A stretch of DNA of 64,000 bases from the NCBI GenBank assembly GCA_002842985.1, contig PHEQ01000008.1:62001-126000 (forward strand), written 5' to 3'. Below, piece after piece: positions 53,902-63,790 of the stretch. The notes under the pieces were generated by a model. The model did not search any database. It saw only the letters and a list, made by a program, of their open reading frames with translations, and was not told the DNA's origin. The stretch comes from Alphaproteobacteria bacterium HGW-Alphaproteobacteria-1 (GTDB taxonomy: Bacteria > Pseudomonadota > Alphaproteobacteria > Rhodobacterales > Rhodobacteraceae). How positions within the stretch are numbered: the stretch's first letter is position 1; every line of letters begins with the position of its first letter. Made by a program: the position numbers and the translations under genes.

Positions 53902-56900
53902 TCACTCCGCCGGGATCGCCTTCGGCGTCACCCCGAGCGGATGCGCAAGCTTGTCCAGCATTTCACGCGGGCAAAGCTGCACGAAATGGGGCAATTCGCG
54001 GTCCCAGTAGCGCAGGATATCCTGCGCGCGGCGACTGCCCGTTTCCGCCAGATGCCGCTCGATCAGACCCTTGAGTTCGGCCTCCCAATGCGGCTCGGCG
54101 ACCTTGCAGGCGACCAGCGTCTCGCCGTTCACGAGCATCGGCGCGCGGTCGTCGGGATCAAAGACATAGGCCATCCCCCCGGTCATGCCCGCGCCGAAGT
54201 TGGCCCCGATCGCGCCGAGGATCACCGCGACGCCGCCGGTCATATATTCGCACCCGTTGCTGCCGCAGCCCTCGACCACCACCTTTGCCCCAGAGTTGCG
54301 CACCGCAAACCGCTCGCCCGCGCGCCCTGCGGCAAAGAGATAGCCATCGGTCGCGCCGTAAAGCACCGTGTTGCCGATGATGGTGTTCTCATGCGCGACC
54401 AGCGGGCTTGCCATCGGCGGGCGCACAACGATGGTCGCGCCACTGAGGCCCTTGCCGACATAGTCGTTGGCATCGCCCGAGACCTCGATCTTGAGCCCCG
54501 GTGCCGCGAAGGCGCCCAGCGACTGACCGGCGCTGCCGGTCAATTTCACCGTCAGGTGATCGGGTTGCAGGCTGTTGCGCATCCCGAAGCGCCGCACGAT
54601 ATGCGACGACACCCGCGTGCCCACAGAGCGATGCGTGTTCTGCACCGTATAGTGAAGCTGCATCTTCTCGCCATCGTTGAGGAACCGCGCCGAATCGCGC
54701 ACGATTTCCGCGTCGAGCGTGTCGGGCACCTCGTTGCGCGGACGGTTGCGATCGAGCCGCTGCCGCCCGACAGCGCCGACGGTGATCAGCATCGGGTTGA
54801 GATCGAGATCATCGAGATGCGCCGAGCCGCGGCTCACCTGCGTCAGCAGGTCCGCCCGTCCGATGACGTCATCGAGGCTGCGCGCGCCGATGCTCGCCAG
54901 AACCTCCCGCACCTCCTGTGCGTAGAAGGTGATGAGGTTCACCACCTTCTCGGCGCTGCCGGTGAACTTGGCGCGCAAATCCGCGTCCTGCGTGCAGACG
55001 CCGACCGGGCAGGTATTGCTCTGGCATTGCCGCACCATGATGCAACCCATGGCGATCAGCGCCGCCGTGCCGATGCCGTATTCCTCGGCCCCCATCATCG
55101 CCGCCATGACGATGTCGCGGCCCGTGCGCAGCCCGCCATCGGTGCGCAGCGTCACCCGCTCGCGCAGGTTGTTCATGCTCAGCACCTGATGCGCCTCTGT
55201 GAGGCCCATCTCCCACGGCAGCCCGGCATACTTGATGCTTGTCGCAGGTGACGCCCCGGTGCCGCCGTTATGCCCGGAAATCAGGATCACATCGGCCTTG
55301 GCCTTGGCGACACCGGCGGCGATCGTGCCCACGCCGGATTGCGCCACCAGCTTTACGCAGACCTTCACCTCGGGGTTGATCTGCTTGAGGTCATAGATGA
55401 GCTGCGCCAGGTCCTCGATACTGTAGATGTCGTGATGCGGCGGCGGGCTGATCAGCGTGACGCCCTCGGTCGAATGGCGCAGCCGCGCAATAAGCTTCGT
55501 GACCTTCATCCCCGGCAGCTGCCCGCCCTCACCGGGCTTTGCCCCTTGGGCGATCTTGATCTCCAACTCCTCGCAATGGTTGAGGTATTCCGCCGTCACG
55601 CCAAAACGCCCCGACGCCACCTGCTTGATCTTGGCCGACGGGTTGTCGCCATTCGGCTCGGGCGTGAAATGCGCCGGATCCTCGCCGCCCTCGCCACTGT
55701 CCGAGCGCGCACCGATCCGGTTCATCGCCACGTTCAGCGTCTTGTGCGCCTCGGGGCTGAGCGCCCCCAACGACATCCCCGGCGTGACGAACCGCTTGCG
55801 GATCGCGGTCACGCTTTCCACCTCCTCGATGGGCACGGCCTCGCCCATGGGCTTGATCGCCATGAGGTCGCGCAGATGAATGGGCGGGTTGGCCTGCATC
55901 GCTGCCGAGTACCGCTTCCACAGCGCATAGCTCGCCTTGTTGCAGGCCGTCTGCATCATGTGCATGGTCTGCGCGCCCCAGGCATGGGTCTCGCCCGATT
56001 TGCGCGCCTTGTAGAAACCCCCGATCGGCAGGATGTCCTGACCGCCGCCGAAGGCGCGGCCATGCACCTCCTCGAGCTTGGCCTGAATCCCCGACACGCC
56101 GATGCCCGAAATCCGGCTCGTCAGTCCCGGAAAATACTCGGCACAAAGCGCACGGCTCAGCCCCACCGCCTCGAAATTGAGGCCCCCGCGGTAGGATGAG
56201 ACCACCGAAATGCCCATCTTCGACATGATCTTGAGCAGGCCGAGGTCGATCGCCGCGCGATAGCGCGCCATGGCCTCGGTCAGGCTGCCGTCGATCAGCC
56301 CGCGCGCGATGCGGTCGGCCACCGTGTCTTCGGCCAGATAGGCGTTGACCGTGGTCGCCCCCGCACCGATCAGCACGGCGAAATAATGCGGGTCGATGCA
56401 TTCGGCCGAGCGCACGTTGAGGCTGCAAAACGTCCGCAGCCCCTTGCGCGTCAGGTGGCTGTGCACCGCGCTTGTTGCCAGGATCATCGGCATTCCCACG
56501 CGGTCCTCATTCAACCCGTGATCGCTCAGCACGATATTGCCCACGCCGGAGCGCACGGCATCCTCGGCCTCGGCGCGGATCCGCTCCAGCCCGTCCTGCA
56601 ACGCCGTGCCGCCGGGCGCGAAGGTGCAGTCGATTTCGGCCACATCGCCGCCGAATTGCCGAAGCAGCTCGTCCCATTGCGCATTGGCGACAAACGGGCT
56701 TTCAAGCGCGATGATCTCGGTCTGCGCGCTCGACTCGTCGAGCACGTTCTTGAGGTTGCCGAACCGCGTCTTGAGGCTCATCACCCGGAATTCGCGCAAG
56801 GAGTCGATCGCCGGATTGGTCACCTGGCTGAAATTCTGGCGGAAATAATGGCTGAGCGGGCGGTATTTCTGCGAGAGAACAGCGGCGGGCGTGTCGTCGC

Positions 56901-58434
56901 CCATGCTGGCCACCGCCTCCTTGCCGTCCTCGGCCATGGGGGCCAGGATCTGCTCGATCTCCTCGATGGTGTACCCGGCCGCGATCTGCCGCCGCCGAAG
57001 TTCCGTGCCGGTAAAGAGCGGTCTTTCCGTCACCCCGGCCAGCACCTCGTCAAGCTCGTTGATCTTGCCGACCCAGTCCGCATAGGGCTGGGCATGGGCC
57101 AGCTTGTCCTTGATTTCCGCGTCATGATAAAGGCGGCCTTCCTCGGTATCCACCGCCAGCATCTGACCGGGGCCAAGCGCGCCCTTTTCCTTCACCGATC
57201 CCTCATCGACCGGCACCATCCCGGCCTCGGACCCGGCGATCACCAGCCCGTCGCCGGTCACGACATAGCGCATCGGCCGCAGCCCGTTGCGGTCAAGCCC
57301 CGCGCAGACCCAGCGGCCATCGGTCATCGCCAACGCGGCCGGCCCGTCCCATGGCTCCATCACCGAGTTGCAATAGGAATACATGTCGCGCCATGAGTTG
57401 GGCAGTTCCTCGGCCTGCTTCGACCACGCCTCGGGCACCAGCATGGTCTTGGCCATCGGCGCGTTGCGCCCCGCCCGAACCAGCAGTTCGAACACCGCAT
57501 CAAGCGCGCCGCTGTCCGAGGATCCTTGCGGGATGATCGGCTTGATATCCTCTGCCAGATCGCCGAACGCCCCGCTTGCCATGCGGATCTCGTGGCTCTT
57601 CATCCAGTTGGTATTGCCCTTCAGCGTGTTGATTTCGCCGTTATGCGCCAGCATCCGGAAGGGTTGCGCCAGCCACCATTGCGGGAACGTGTTGGTGGAA
57701 TAGCGCTGGTGATAGATGGCGAAATTGCTGACGAACCGCGCATCCAGCAGATCGGGATAGAACACCGCCACCTGCTCGGCCAGCATCATACCCTTGTAGA
57801 TGATGCTGCGGCAGCTCAGGCTCGCCATGTAAAGCCCGTTGATCCCGGCCTGTGTCACCGCCTTCTCGATCCGGCGGCGGATCACGTAAAGTTCGCGCTC
57901 GAACTCTTCTTCGTTCAGCCCCTTGGCGTCGGAAATCAGGATCTGCTCGATCTCGGGCCGCGTCGTGTTGGCCTTCTCGCCCAGACAGGTGATATCGACC
58001 GGCACATGCCGCCAGCCATAGATCGTGTGCCCCATCCGCAGCACTTCGGTTTCCAGAATGGTCCGGCACCGTTCCTGCGCGCCGAAATCCGTGCGCGGCA
58101 AAAAGACCTGCCCGACCGCGATCAGGCGGCTCTCGTCCGGCTCGTGCCCGGTGCGCCGGATCTGATCGTAAAAGAACGGAACCGGGATCTGGACATGGAT
58201 CCCCGCCCCATCGCCGGTCTTGCCATCGGCATCGACCGCACCGCGGTGCCAAATCGCCTTGAGCGCGTCGATCCCCGCCTGCACCACGCGGCGCGAGGGT
58301 TTGCCGTCGATGCTGACGACAAGACCAACCCCGCAGGAGGAATGTTCCTCCTCATGGGCATACATGCCGTTCGTAGCGAGCCAGTCGCGCTTGGCCTGTT
58401 CTTCAGCGGCCCAGTCGGAATCGAATGTCGTCAT
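53902..58434 (-). CDS. gltB: glutamate synthase (NADPH) large subunit
   Basis: 1510 residues. The glutaminase domain begins at C34 (HSSCGVGLV) after a short propeptide that should be removed. The central and FMN-binding domain (LISGHNGGTGASP region) and the Fe-S cysteines (CIMVRQCQSNTCPVGVCTQ) follow, then the C-terminal beta-helix domain (GANFGAGMTGG). With GltD it makes two glutamates from glutamine and 2-oxoglutarate. It lies 85 bp downstream of gltD on the same strand. Confidence 0.97.
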   Translation of the reverse strand: MTTFDSDWAAEEQAKRDWLATNGMYAHEEEHSSCGVGLVVSIDGKPSRRVVQAGIDALKAIWHRGAVDADGKTGDGAGIHVQIPVPFFYDQIRRTGHEPDESRLIAVGQVFLPRTDFGAQERCRTILETEVLRMGHTIYGWRHVPVDITCLGEKANTTRPEIEQILISDAKGLNEEEFERELYVIRRRIEKAVTQAGINGLYMASLSCRSIIYKGMMLAEQVAVFYPDLLDARFVSNFAIYHQRYSTNTFPQWWLAQPFRMLAHNGEINTLKGNTNWMKSHEIRMASGAFGDLAEDIKPIIPQGSSDSGALDAVFELLVRAGRNAPMAKTMLVPEAWSKQAEELPNSWRDMYSYCNSVMEPWDGPAALAMTDGRWVCAGLDRNGLRPMRYVVTGDGLVIAGSEAGMVPVDEGSVKEKGALGPGQMLAVDTEEGRLYHDAEIKDKLAHAQPYADWVGKINELDEVLAGVTERPLFTGTELRRRQIAAGYTIEEIEQILAPMAEDGKEAVASMGDDTPAAVLSQKYRPLSHYFRQNFSQVTNPAIDSLREFRVMSLKTRFGNLKNVLDESSAQTEIIALESPFVANAQWDELLRQFGGDVAEIDCTFAPGGTALQDGLERIRAEAEDAVRSGVGNIVLSDHGLNEDRVGMPMILATSAVHSHLTRKGLRTFCSLNVRSAECIDPHYFAVLIGAGATTVNAYLAEDTVADRIARGLIDGSLTEAMARYRAAIDLGLLKIMSKMGISVVSSYRGGLNFEAVGLSRALCAEYFPGLTSRISGIGVSGIQAKLEEVHGRAFGGGQDILPIGGFYKARKSGETHAWGAQTMHMMQTACNKASYALWKRYSAAMQANPPIHLRDLMAIKPMGEAVPIEEVESVTAIRKRFVTPGMSLGALSPEAHKTLNVAMNRIGARSDSGEGGEDPAHFTPEPNGDNPSAKIKQVASGRFGVTAEYLNHCEELEIKIAQGAKPGEGGQLPGMKVTKLIARLRHSTEGVTLISPPPHHDIYSIEDLAQLIYDLKQINPEVKVCVKLVAQSGVGTIAAGVAKAKADVILISGHNGGTGASPATSIKYAGLPWEMGLTEAHQVLSMNNLRERVTLRTDGGLRTGRDIVMAAMMGAEEYGIGTAALIAMGCIMVRQCQSNTCPVGVCTQDADLRAKFTGSAEKVVNLITFYAQEVREVLASIGARSLDDVIGRADLLTQVSRGSAHLDDLDLNPMLITVGAVGRQRLDRNRPRNEVPDTLDAEIVRDSARFLNDGEKMQLHYTVQNTHRSVGTRVSSHIVRRFGMRNSLQPDHLTVKLTGSAGQSLGAFAAPGLKIEVSGDANDYVGKGLSGATIVVRPPMASPLVAHENTIIGNTVLYGATDGYLFAAGRAGERFAVRNSGAKVVVEGCGSNGCEYMTGGVAVILGAIGANFGAGMTGGMAYVFDPDDRAPMLVNGETLVACKVAEPHWEAELKGLIERHLAETGSRRAQDILRYWDRELPHFVQLCPREMLDKLAHPLGVTPKAIPAE

Positions 58435-58519
58435 CGGTCTTTCCCTTCCTCTACCCGGTGGGTCAGATTGTCTGTCTTGTTGTCTTGCTGCATTCTGCCG
58501 GAACGACCGCGATTGACCG

Positions 58520-59953
58520 TTATTCCGCCGCCACCGCCTGCGCGCCGTTCAGGTAGTTCAGGATCGCTGCCGCCGAATCGCGCCCGTCCCGGATCGCCCA
58601 GACCACAAGGGATGCCCCGCGCACGATGTCGCCCACGGCAAAAACACCCTCCATGGCGGTCTGTCCGGTGGTGAACTCGGCCTTGATCGTCCCCCAACGG
58701 GTGACTTCCAATTCCTTTTGGCCCCAGAGGCTTGGCAGGTCCTCGGGCTCGAACCCAAGCGCCTTGATGACCAGATCGGCCGCGGCGTCCTCGATGGCGC
58801 CCTCGATCGGTTCGGGGCTTTGACGGCCCGTGGCGTCCGGCGCGCCAAGGCGCATTTTCTGAACCTTCACCGCCGTCACCGGATCGCCTACGAAGCCCAC
58901 CGGTGCGCTAAGCCAGTCGAAAACCACACCTTCCTCCTCGGCATTGGCCACCTCGCGCTGGCTTCCGGGCATGTTCTCGCGGTCGCGACGATAAAGGCAG
59001 GTGACCGATTTCGCCCCCTGACGGATCGCCGTGCGCACGCAATCCATCGCAGTATCGCCACCGCCGACCACAACCACACGCTTGCCGGTCGCGTTCAACT
59101 CTCCGCTGTCGAATTCCGGCACCCGGTCGCCAAAGCCAACACGATTGCTTGCCGTGAGGTAGTCAATCGCCCGCACGATGCCCGAGGCACCAGCCCCCGG
59201 CCCGTCCAGCTCGCGGCTTTTGTAGACGCCGGTGGCGATCAGCACCGCGTTGTGTTTGTTGCGGATTTCGTCAAAGCCGAGATCCGTGCCCACGTCGCAG
59301 TTCAGCACGAATTCCACGCCGCCCGCCTCGAGCTGCGCGATGCGGCGCATGACCACATCCTTTTCCAGCTTGAAGCCGGGGATGCCATAGGTCAGCAGCC
59401 CGCCCGCACGGTCATAGCGGTCATAGACCGTGACCTGCACACCGGCCCGCCGCAGCACGTCAGCGGCGGCAAGGCCGCCCGGCCCCGCGCCAATTATGCC
59501 AACGCTTTCAACGCGTTCCGTCTTGGGCGCGATGGCCTCAACCCAGCCCTCTTCCCAGGCGGTGTCGGTGATGTATTTCTCCACCGCGCCGATGGTGACG
59601 GTCCCGTGCCCGGATTGCTCGATCACGCAATTGCCCTCGCACAGCCGGTCCTGTGGGCAGATGCGCCCGCAAATTTCGGGGAAGGTATTGGTCATCTGAC
59701 TGATTTCATAGGCTTCCTTCAACCGCCCCTCGGCCGTGAGGCGCAGCCAGTCGGGGATGTTGTTGTGCAGCGGACAATGGGTCTGGCAATAGGGCACGCC
59801 GCATTGGCTGCACCGGCTGGCCTGTTCCTTGGCCTTGGCGTCGGCGAACTCGGCATAGATCTCGCGGAAATCCTGCCGCCGGTCCCCCGCTACGCGCTTG
59901 GCGGGCATGTCCCGTTCGACCGTCACGAATTTCAACATCGCCTGCTTCGCCAT
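58520..59953 (-). CDS. gltD: glutamate synthase (NADPH) small subunit
   Basis: 477 residues. The N-terminal domain has two 4Fe-4S cysteine clusters (ASRCSQCGVPYCQTHCPLHNNIPDW; CGRICPQDRLCEGNCV). The FAD motif is GIIGAGPGGLAAADVLRRAG and the NADPH motif is VVVGGGDTAMDCVRTA. It passes electrons from NADPH to GltB. ATG 59953 follows GGGAGG. It is the first gene of the gltD-gltB operon, with a promoter and a palindrome just upstream. Confidence 0.96.
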   Translation of the reverse strand: MAKQAMLKFVTVERDMPAKRVAGDRRQDFREIYAEFADAKAKEQASRCSQCGVPYCQTHCPLHNNIPDWLRLTAEGRLKEAYEISQMTNTFPEICGRICPQDRLCEGNCVIEQSGHGTVTIGAVEKYITDTAWEEGWVEAIAPKTERVESVGIIGAGPGGLAAADVLRRAGVQVTVYDRYDRAGGLLTYGIPGFKLEKDVVMRRIAQLEAGGVEFVLNCDVGTDLGFDEIRNKHNAVLIATGVYKSRELDGPGAGASGIVRAIDYLTASNRVGFGDRVPEFDSGELNATGKRVVVVGGGDTAMDCVRTAIRQGAKSVTCLYRRDRENMPGSQREVANAEEEGVVFDWLSAPVGFVGDPVTAVKVQKMRLGAPDATGRQSPEPIEGAIEDAAADLVIKALGFEPEDLPSLWGQKELEVTRWGTIKAEFTTGQTAMEGVFAVGDIVRGASLVVWAIRDGRDSAAAILNYLNGAQAVAAE

Positions 59954-59984
59954 GCGGCATCCTCCCGAAATTTGCCAGAAGCAC

Positions 59985-60028
59985 TTTATAAATGCGTCAC
60001 TCAGGAATGAAAAGTCATACAGTATGAC
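59985..60028 (-). promoter_or_regulatory. gltD promoter with abutting 15-bp palindrome
   Basis: On the minus strand TTTTCA (60013-60008) and TATAAA (59990-59985) form -35 and -10 boxes with exactly 17 bp between them, about 32 bp upstream of the gltD start codon. Directly upstream of the -35 lies GTCATAC-A-GTATGAC (60014-60028), a perfect inverted repeat with 7-bp arms. Its position suits an activator or repressor of nitrogen assimilation; the regulator is unknown. Confidence 0.55.
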
Positions 60029-60170
60029 CTAATTTAAGATTTTATCACCTCATCGCCAAGTTTTCACGGATAATCGCGGTATAATAGGGCCGCTTCGGTA
60101 ATATTTCAGAAATTGCGCTTGGCGACGGATCAAGTATACATGCCCAAAAACCCATGCGGGAAATCAAGAA

Positions 60171-60974
60171 ATGCCTATTTTTCAGATATTTATGGTTGCC
60201 GTGCTTCAGGGCATTACCGAATTCCTGCCAATCTCCTCCTCCGGCCACCTGATTCTGCTGCCTGCGCTCACCGGCATGGCCGATCAGGGGCAGGCCATCG
60301 ACGTGGCGGTGCATGTCGGCACGCTCTTTGCCGTCATGTTGTTCTTTCGCGCCGATGTGGGGCCGGCGCTCGCCGGTCTGCCGCGTCTCCTGACGGGGCG
60401 GGCCGACACGCCCGGATCACGCCTGGCGCTCCTGCTGATTGTCGCCACGGTGCCGGTCATCATCTGCGGATTGCTGCTGAAGCTCACCGGCCTCAACGAC
60501 GCGTTGCGCTCGGTCACCGTGATCGCCTGGGCGACGATCCTCTTCGGCCTCTTGCTCTGGTGGGCGGATCAGCGCGGCCGCAGCGACAAGACCGCCGAAA
60601 ACTGGACGCTTCGCGAAGCGGTGACCCTCGGCCTCTGGCAGACGGTCGCACTCATTCCCGGCACCTCGCGTTCGGGGATCACCATCACCGGCGCACGGTT
60701 TCTGGGCTACGCGCGCCATGACGCTGCACGCATCTCCATGCTCATGTCGATCCCGACGATCATGGCGAGCGGCGCTTTGCTGGGTCTCGAGGTGGCGATG
60801 GACGCCAATACCGCGCTTTTGCGCGACGGGGCGATTGCCGCGCTCTTTGCCTTTGTCGCCGCGCTGCTGGCGCTCAGCCTGATGATGCGGCTTTTGCGCA
60901 GCGTCAGCTTCACGCCATACGTGGTTTACCGGATCGGCCTTGGGGCGGTTCTGCTCTGGATCGCCTACACGTAA
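60171..60974 (+). CDS. uppP: undecaprenyl-diphosphatase
   Basis: 267 residues with about eight membrane segments. The BacA/UppP motifs are GITEFLPISSSGHLIL (about 14-29), with its acidic and Ser residues, and IPGTSRSGITITGARFLG. It recycles undecaprenyl diphosphate to the monophosphate carrier for cell-wall and polysaccharide synthesis. A TATAAT at 60080-60085 is a possible -10 of its transcript. It converges with the NDUFA9-like gene, with 3 bp between stops. Confidence 0.94.
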   Translation: MPIFQIFMVAVLQGITEFLPISSSGHLILLPALTGMADQGQAIDVAVHVGTLFAVMLFFRADVGPALAGLPRLLTGRADTPGSRLALLLIVATVPVIICGLLLKLTGLNDALRSVTVIAWATILFGLLLWWADQRGRSDKTAENWTLREAVTLGLWQTVALIPGTSRSGITITGARFLGYARHDAARISMLMSIPTIMASGALLGLEVAMDANTALLRDGAIAALFAFVAALLALSLMMRLLRSVSFTPYVVYRIGLGAVLLWIAYT

Positions 60975-60977
60975 GGG

Positions 60978-61958
60978 TCAGGCGCGCAGGTTGCGCGCTG
61001 ATTCCCGCACCGCCTCGAATTGTCCGGTCGGGCGGAACCGCCAGAGGTAATCGGGCAGCACCGCTTCGGGCGCGACCGGTGTGATCCCGAGATCGGCAAA
61101 GCCCCGGGCACCCTCGCTCACCACATTATCCACTCGCAGGCTGCGCACCTGATCCCGGGTGATTTGTGGCGGCACAAGACCAAGCGCGACCGTCTCCACC
61201 AGTTCCATCGCCCCCGCCATCAGCGTCGCAATCCCGAAGGGAATATTGACGATGAGTCGCCGCCGCCGGATCACCCGCAGCATCATCTGCATGAGGTCCC
61301 GGAACGTCGCCACCTCCGGCCCGCCAAGCTCATAAATGCCCGGCGCGGCAACGCCTGTCACGCCCATGACGGCGGCCTGGGCCACATCGTCGACATGGAC
61401 AGGCTGGAACCGCGTGCCGCCCCCCACCACAGGCAGGATCGGGCCAAACCGCGTCATCGCGGCGAAGCGGTTGAAGAACTGATCCTCGGCCCCGAAAATG
61501 ACCGAGGGCCGGAGAATAACGGCCTTCGGCATGTGCTTGAGAATACCGGCCTCACCGGCGGCCTTGGTGCGGGCATAGACGCTCGCCGCGCCCGCATCCG
61601 CGCCGATGGCCGACAGGTGCACCATCCGCGCCACGCCTTCTTCGGCGGCGATGCGCGCGATGCGGGTCGCACCCTCGGCCTGCACAGCCTGGAAATTGTT
61701 GCGCCCCTTGCGGTTGAAGGTGCCCACACAATTGACCACGGCATCAGCCCCCTGCATCACCGCGCGCACGCTTGCATCGTCGCGGATATTGCAGAAGACC
61801 GGCTCCACCTGGCCCGGCACGCCGTAGGGTTTGACATGCATCGCCTCGTTGGGCCGCCGCACCGCGACCCGCACACGCCAGCCCTGCGCCGCCAGCCGCC
61901 GCGCGATGTAGCGACCGACAAAACCCGATCCGCCATAGATTGTGACAAGCTGGGACAT
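60978..61958 (-). CDS. NDUFA9-like complex I assembly/accessory NAD(P)-binding protein
   Basis: 326-residue atypical SDR. The cofactor motif is [19 protein letters not shown] at the start, with [10 protein letters not shown] after the second strand. [31 protein letters not shown] and [24 protein letters not shown] are typical of the NDUFA9 group, and a C-terminal hydrophobic region follows. In alphaproteobacteria the homologue belongs to the respiratory complex I-associated family. No other complex I genes are near. Confidence 0.88.
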   Translation of the reverse strand: MSQLVTIYGGSGFVGRYIARRLAAQGWRVRVAVRRPNEAMHVKPYGVPGQVEPVFCNIRDDASVRAVMQGADAVVNCVGTFNRKGRNNFQAVQAEGATRIARIAAEEGVARMVHLSAIGADAGAASVYARTKAAGEAGILKHMPKAVILRPSVIFGAEDQFFNRFAAMTRFGPILPVVGGGTRFQPVHVDDVAQAAVMGVTGVAAPGIYELGGPEVATFRDLMQMMLRVIRRRRLIVNIPFGIATLMAGAMELVETVALGLVPPQITRDQVRSLRVDNVVSEGARGFADLGITPVAPEAVLPDYLWRFRPTGQFEAVRESARNLRA

Positions 61959-62102
61959 GGGGGCCTCCGATCCGCGATTACACCCTCTTTCCTAGCGCCG
62001 ACGCTCCGGCGCGACAAGGCGTTAAGCACCCTGCGACAGATCGCGCGAATTCGCCGTTGACACCTGTGCGGGCTGCGTCTACACGCCTGCGTCACGACAC
62101 CT

Positions 62103-62188
<86 letters not shown>

Positions 62189-62742
62189 TTCGTCAAGCCT
62201 AAAATCCGGAATTTGTTGATTTTCTGAGGTTTTGGGCGGATGATTGGGAGAATTTGCCCCACAAATTGCTCCACAATCGCCTATCAACATGAATGCCGAC
62301 GATGCGGACCTGTTTTCTATGGTGACGATGGAAGTGGACGGTCACACCCGAAATGCGAACTTTATACCCCGTGAAGGCGCGCGCGCAAAGTTTTTCGCGT
62401 AGCAGCGATGAATTGAAAGTGAAATCTTTATCCTTATCAGTAGCATGACGAATCTTTCAAAAGCGGCAGCCAACTGCGCGAACTGATCAGGCATAGAGCC
62501 TCTGCGGAGCGAAGTGGCCGACCGTATCATTCTACTCTGGTTCAGAATTGACCATTGCCCATGAAGGCTGCGCTGAGCCATTCGCCGTAGAAGGAAGTTG
62601 CCAGGAGTTGGAGGTTGCGAGCGTCGAGCGGATGCGGTGACCGGCGGCAGGCGGACCTTACGATGTCGAGCGGGATGGCAGAAGGCATAGTCTCACTGTG
62701 CATCCTTGGAGACAATAACCACGGAGCGAAAACAAAGCTCCA
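62189..62742. other. gene-poor, AT-richer segment between tRNA-Leu and the defence genes
   Basis: About 550 bp without a supportable gene. Base composition is clearly more AT-rich than the core genes (for example 62189-62280 and 62341-62460). Short open stretches exist on both strands but lack ribosome sites or known motifs. I see no integrase, no clear direct repeat of the tRNA 3' end and no inverted repeats. Likely the edge of an inserted region. Confidence 0.5.
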
Positions 62743-63306
62743 CTACCTCCGAGACAACTGGTAGTCGACCCCGGTCATCCGAGCCCGCCAAGTCAGCATT
62801 TCCCGGCTGACCAGATACTGGTGGCACGCCACTTCATCCGGAATCCTTTGGGTCCGGATGGAGAGGAGCGCAGGCCGAGGCAACAACAAGGTGCCGGCGA
62901 GCCAGTCAGCTTCATATTCCTGGTCCTGATCGAAGTTTCCAGGGACCAAGGAGCCATCTTCCATCAGGAAGGCCTGAGCGAGCTCATGCCCCAGGATGAT
63001 GTGCGACAGTTCGTGCATGATCACGTTGTTCCTGCGGCCCGGCGAAGAGACGGGCTTGTAGACAACGAGGTTCGAAGGCCCCATGCGCATCGTCAACGCA
63101 GCCCAAGAGTCATCCGCTTCGTCGGTCAGAACCGAGAGGTTTTCTGTGCCAAGATCTTGGATGTCTTTGACAGACCACACCGTGATACCCAAATGCTCCG
63201 CCAAGTGATCGGCTGACAGCGGCCCGGAAGCATGTACCCCAAGCTGCTTGCGATACTCGACCGATCGCCGCTCGCACTGCGACTTGAACCCCCGCCGAAA
63301 CGCCAC
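62743..63306 (-). CDS. capP: ImmA/IrrE-type zinc metallopeptidase (CapP-like CBASS regulator)
   Basis: 187 residues. The zinc motif H98-E-L-S-H102 lies in VIMHELSHIILGH, with the third-ligand region QEYEADWLAGTLLLPR (about 129-144), as in ImmA/IrrE/CapP peptidases. Such enzymes cleave a partner XRE repressor; CapP does so after binding DNA-damage signals, switching on CBASS. The gene starts directly after the XRE stop codon (no gap), so the pair is one operon. The only cysteines are C11 and C161; none lies just after the HEXXH, where the inhibitory Cys reported for CapP would be expected. Confidence 0.85.
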   Translation of the reverse strand: MAFRRGFKSQCERRSVEYRKQLGVHASGPLSADHLAEHLGITVWSVKDIQDLGTENLSVLTDEADDSWAALTMRMGPSNLVVYKPVSSPGRRNNVIMHELSHIILGHELAQAFLMEDGSLVPGNFDQDQEYEADWLAGTLLLPRPALLSIRTQRIPDEVACHQYLVSREMLTWRARMTGVDYQLSRR

Positions 63307-63621
63307 CTAATGCCCTCTCGCGTTGACCTTCGCGAACTGGTCGGCCGCTTTCTCAATCAGCGTCGCCAGAGATTGGGCCGTCCGCGGGGGGAGCGCCTTC
63401 TTGTTCTTGAAGGCAATCTGAAGGTTGCCAACTCCGGTGAATTTCGATGTGTCCTCTTCCAGCCAGGCACACACCTTCTCGAGTGTCGCGATATCCGGGA
63501 CATGGCCATTTTCTATGCGTGACAGTGTTGAAGGGCTAATCCCGATCTCCCTGGCCGCCGCGCGCACGCCCATGTTGCCCCTGCGTCGCGCCAGCAGATT
63601 GCCTATGTCTCCAAACTCCAT
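63307..63621 (-). CDS. capH: XRE-family repressor (CapH-like CBASS regulator)
   Basis: 104 residues. The helix-turn-helix covers about 5-58 (VRAAAREIGISPSTLSRIENGHVPDIATLEKVCAWL). A linker and a helical C-terminal segment (about 78-104) that could oligomerise follow. ATG 63621 has a strong AGGAGG 5 bases upstream. In CapH/CapP systems this protein represses the divergent CBASS operon until CapP cuts it. The layout here is the same: a repressor and peptidase operon head-to-head with a nucleotidyltransferase gene. It should bind the paired boxes at 63655-63714. Confidence 0.85.
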   Translation of the reverse strand: MEFGDIGNLLARRRGNMGVRAAAREIGISPSTLSRIENGHVPDIATLEKVCAWLEEDTSKFTGVGNLQIAFKNKKALPPRTAQSLATLIEKAADQFAKVNARGH

Positions 63622-63654
63622 GCTGACCTCCTGAGCGTTGCATGCACGACATTT

Positions 63655-63714
63655 AGTGTTTCACAGACTGGACAGCGGGGCGGGTTGCCGCTACTGTCCA
63701 ATGTGTGAAACACT
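63655..63714. promoter_or_regulatory. paired operator boxes in the capH / nucleotidyltransferase promoter region
   Basis: AGTGTTTCACA (63655-63665) and TGTGAAACACT (63704-63714) are exact inverted copies. Inside them GGACAG (63670-63675) and CTGTCC (63694-63699) are also inverted copies at the same 4-bp spacing. Each outer box contains the dyad GTG-TTT-CAC. So two nearly identical 21-bp sites face each other, 18 bp apart, one toward each gene. They are the likely repressor sites. Confidence 0.75.
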
Positions 63715-63790
63715 GATATTCACCTAAGAAACGGTTGAATCACGAAGGGGCGGACCAGTCAACCTTAACGATTCGACAAGAGAGACGAGC

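Noticed and set aside
62290..62400. 37-codon plus-strand frame starting ATG AAT GCC after tRNA-Leu
   Set aside because: Codon pattern is plausible but there is no ribosome site, homologue or context; left inside the gene-poor segment.
62342..62581. 79-codon minus-strand frame in the same segment
   Set aside because: No recognisable domain, no good ribosome site, unusual composition.
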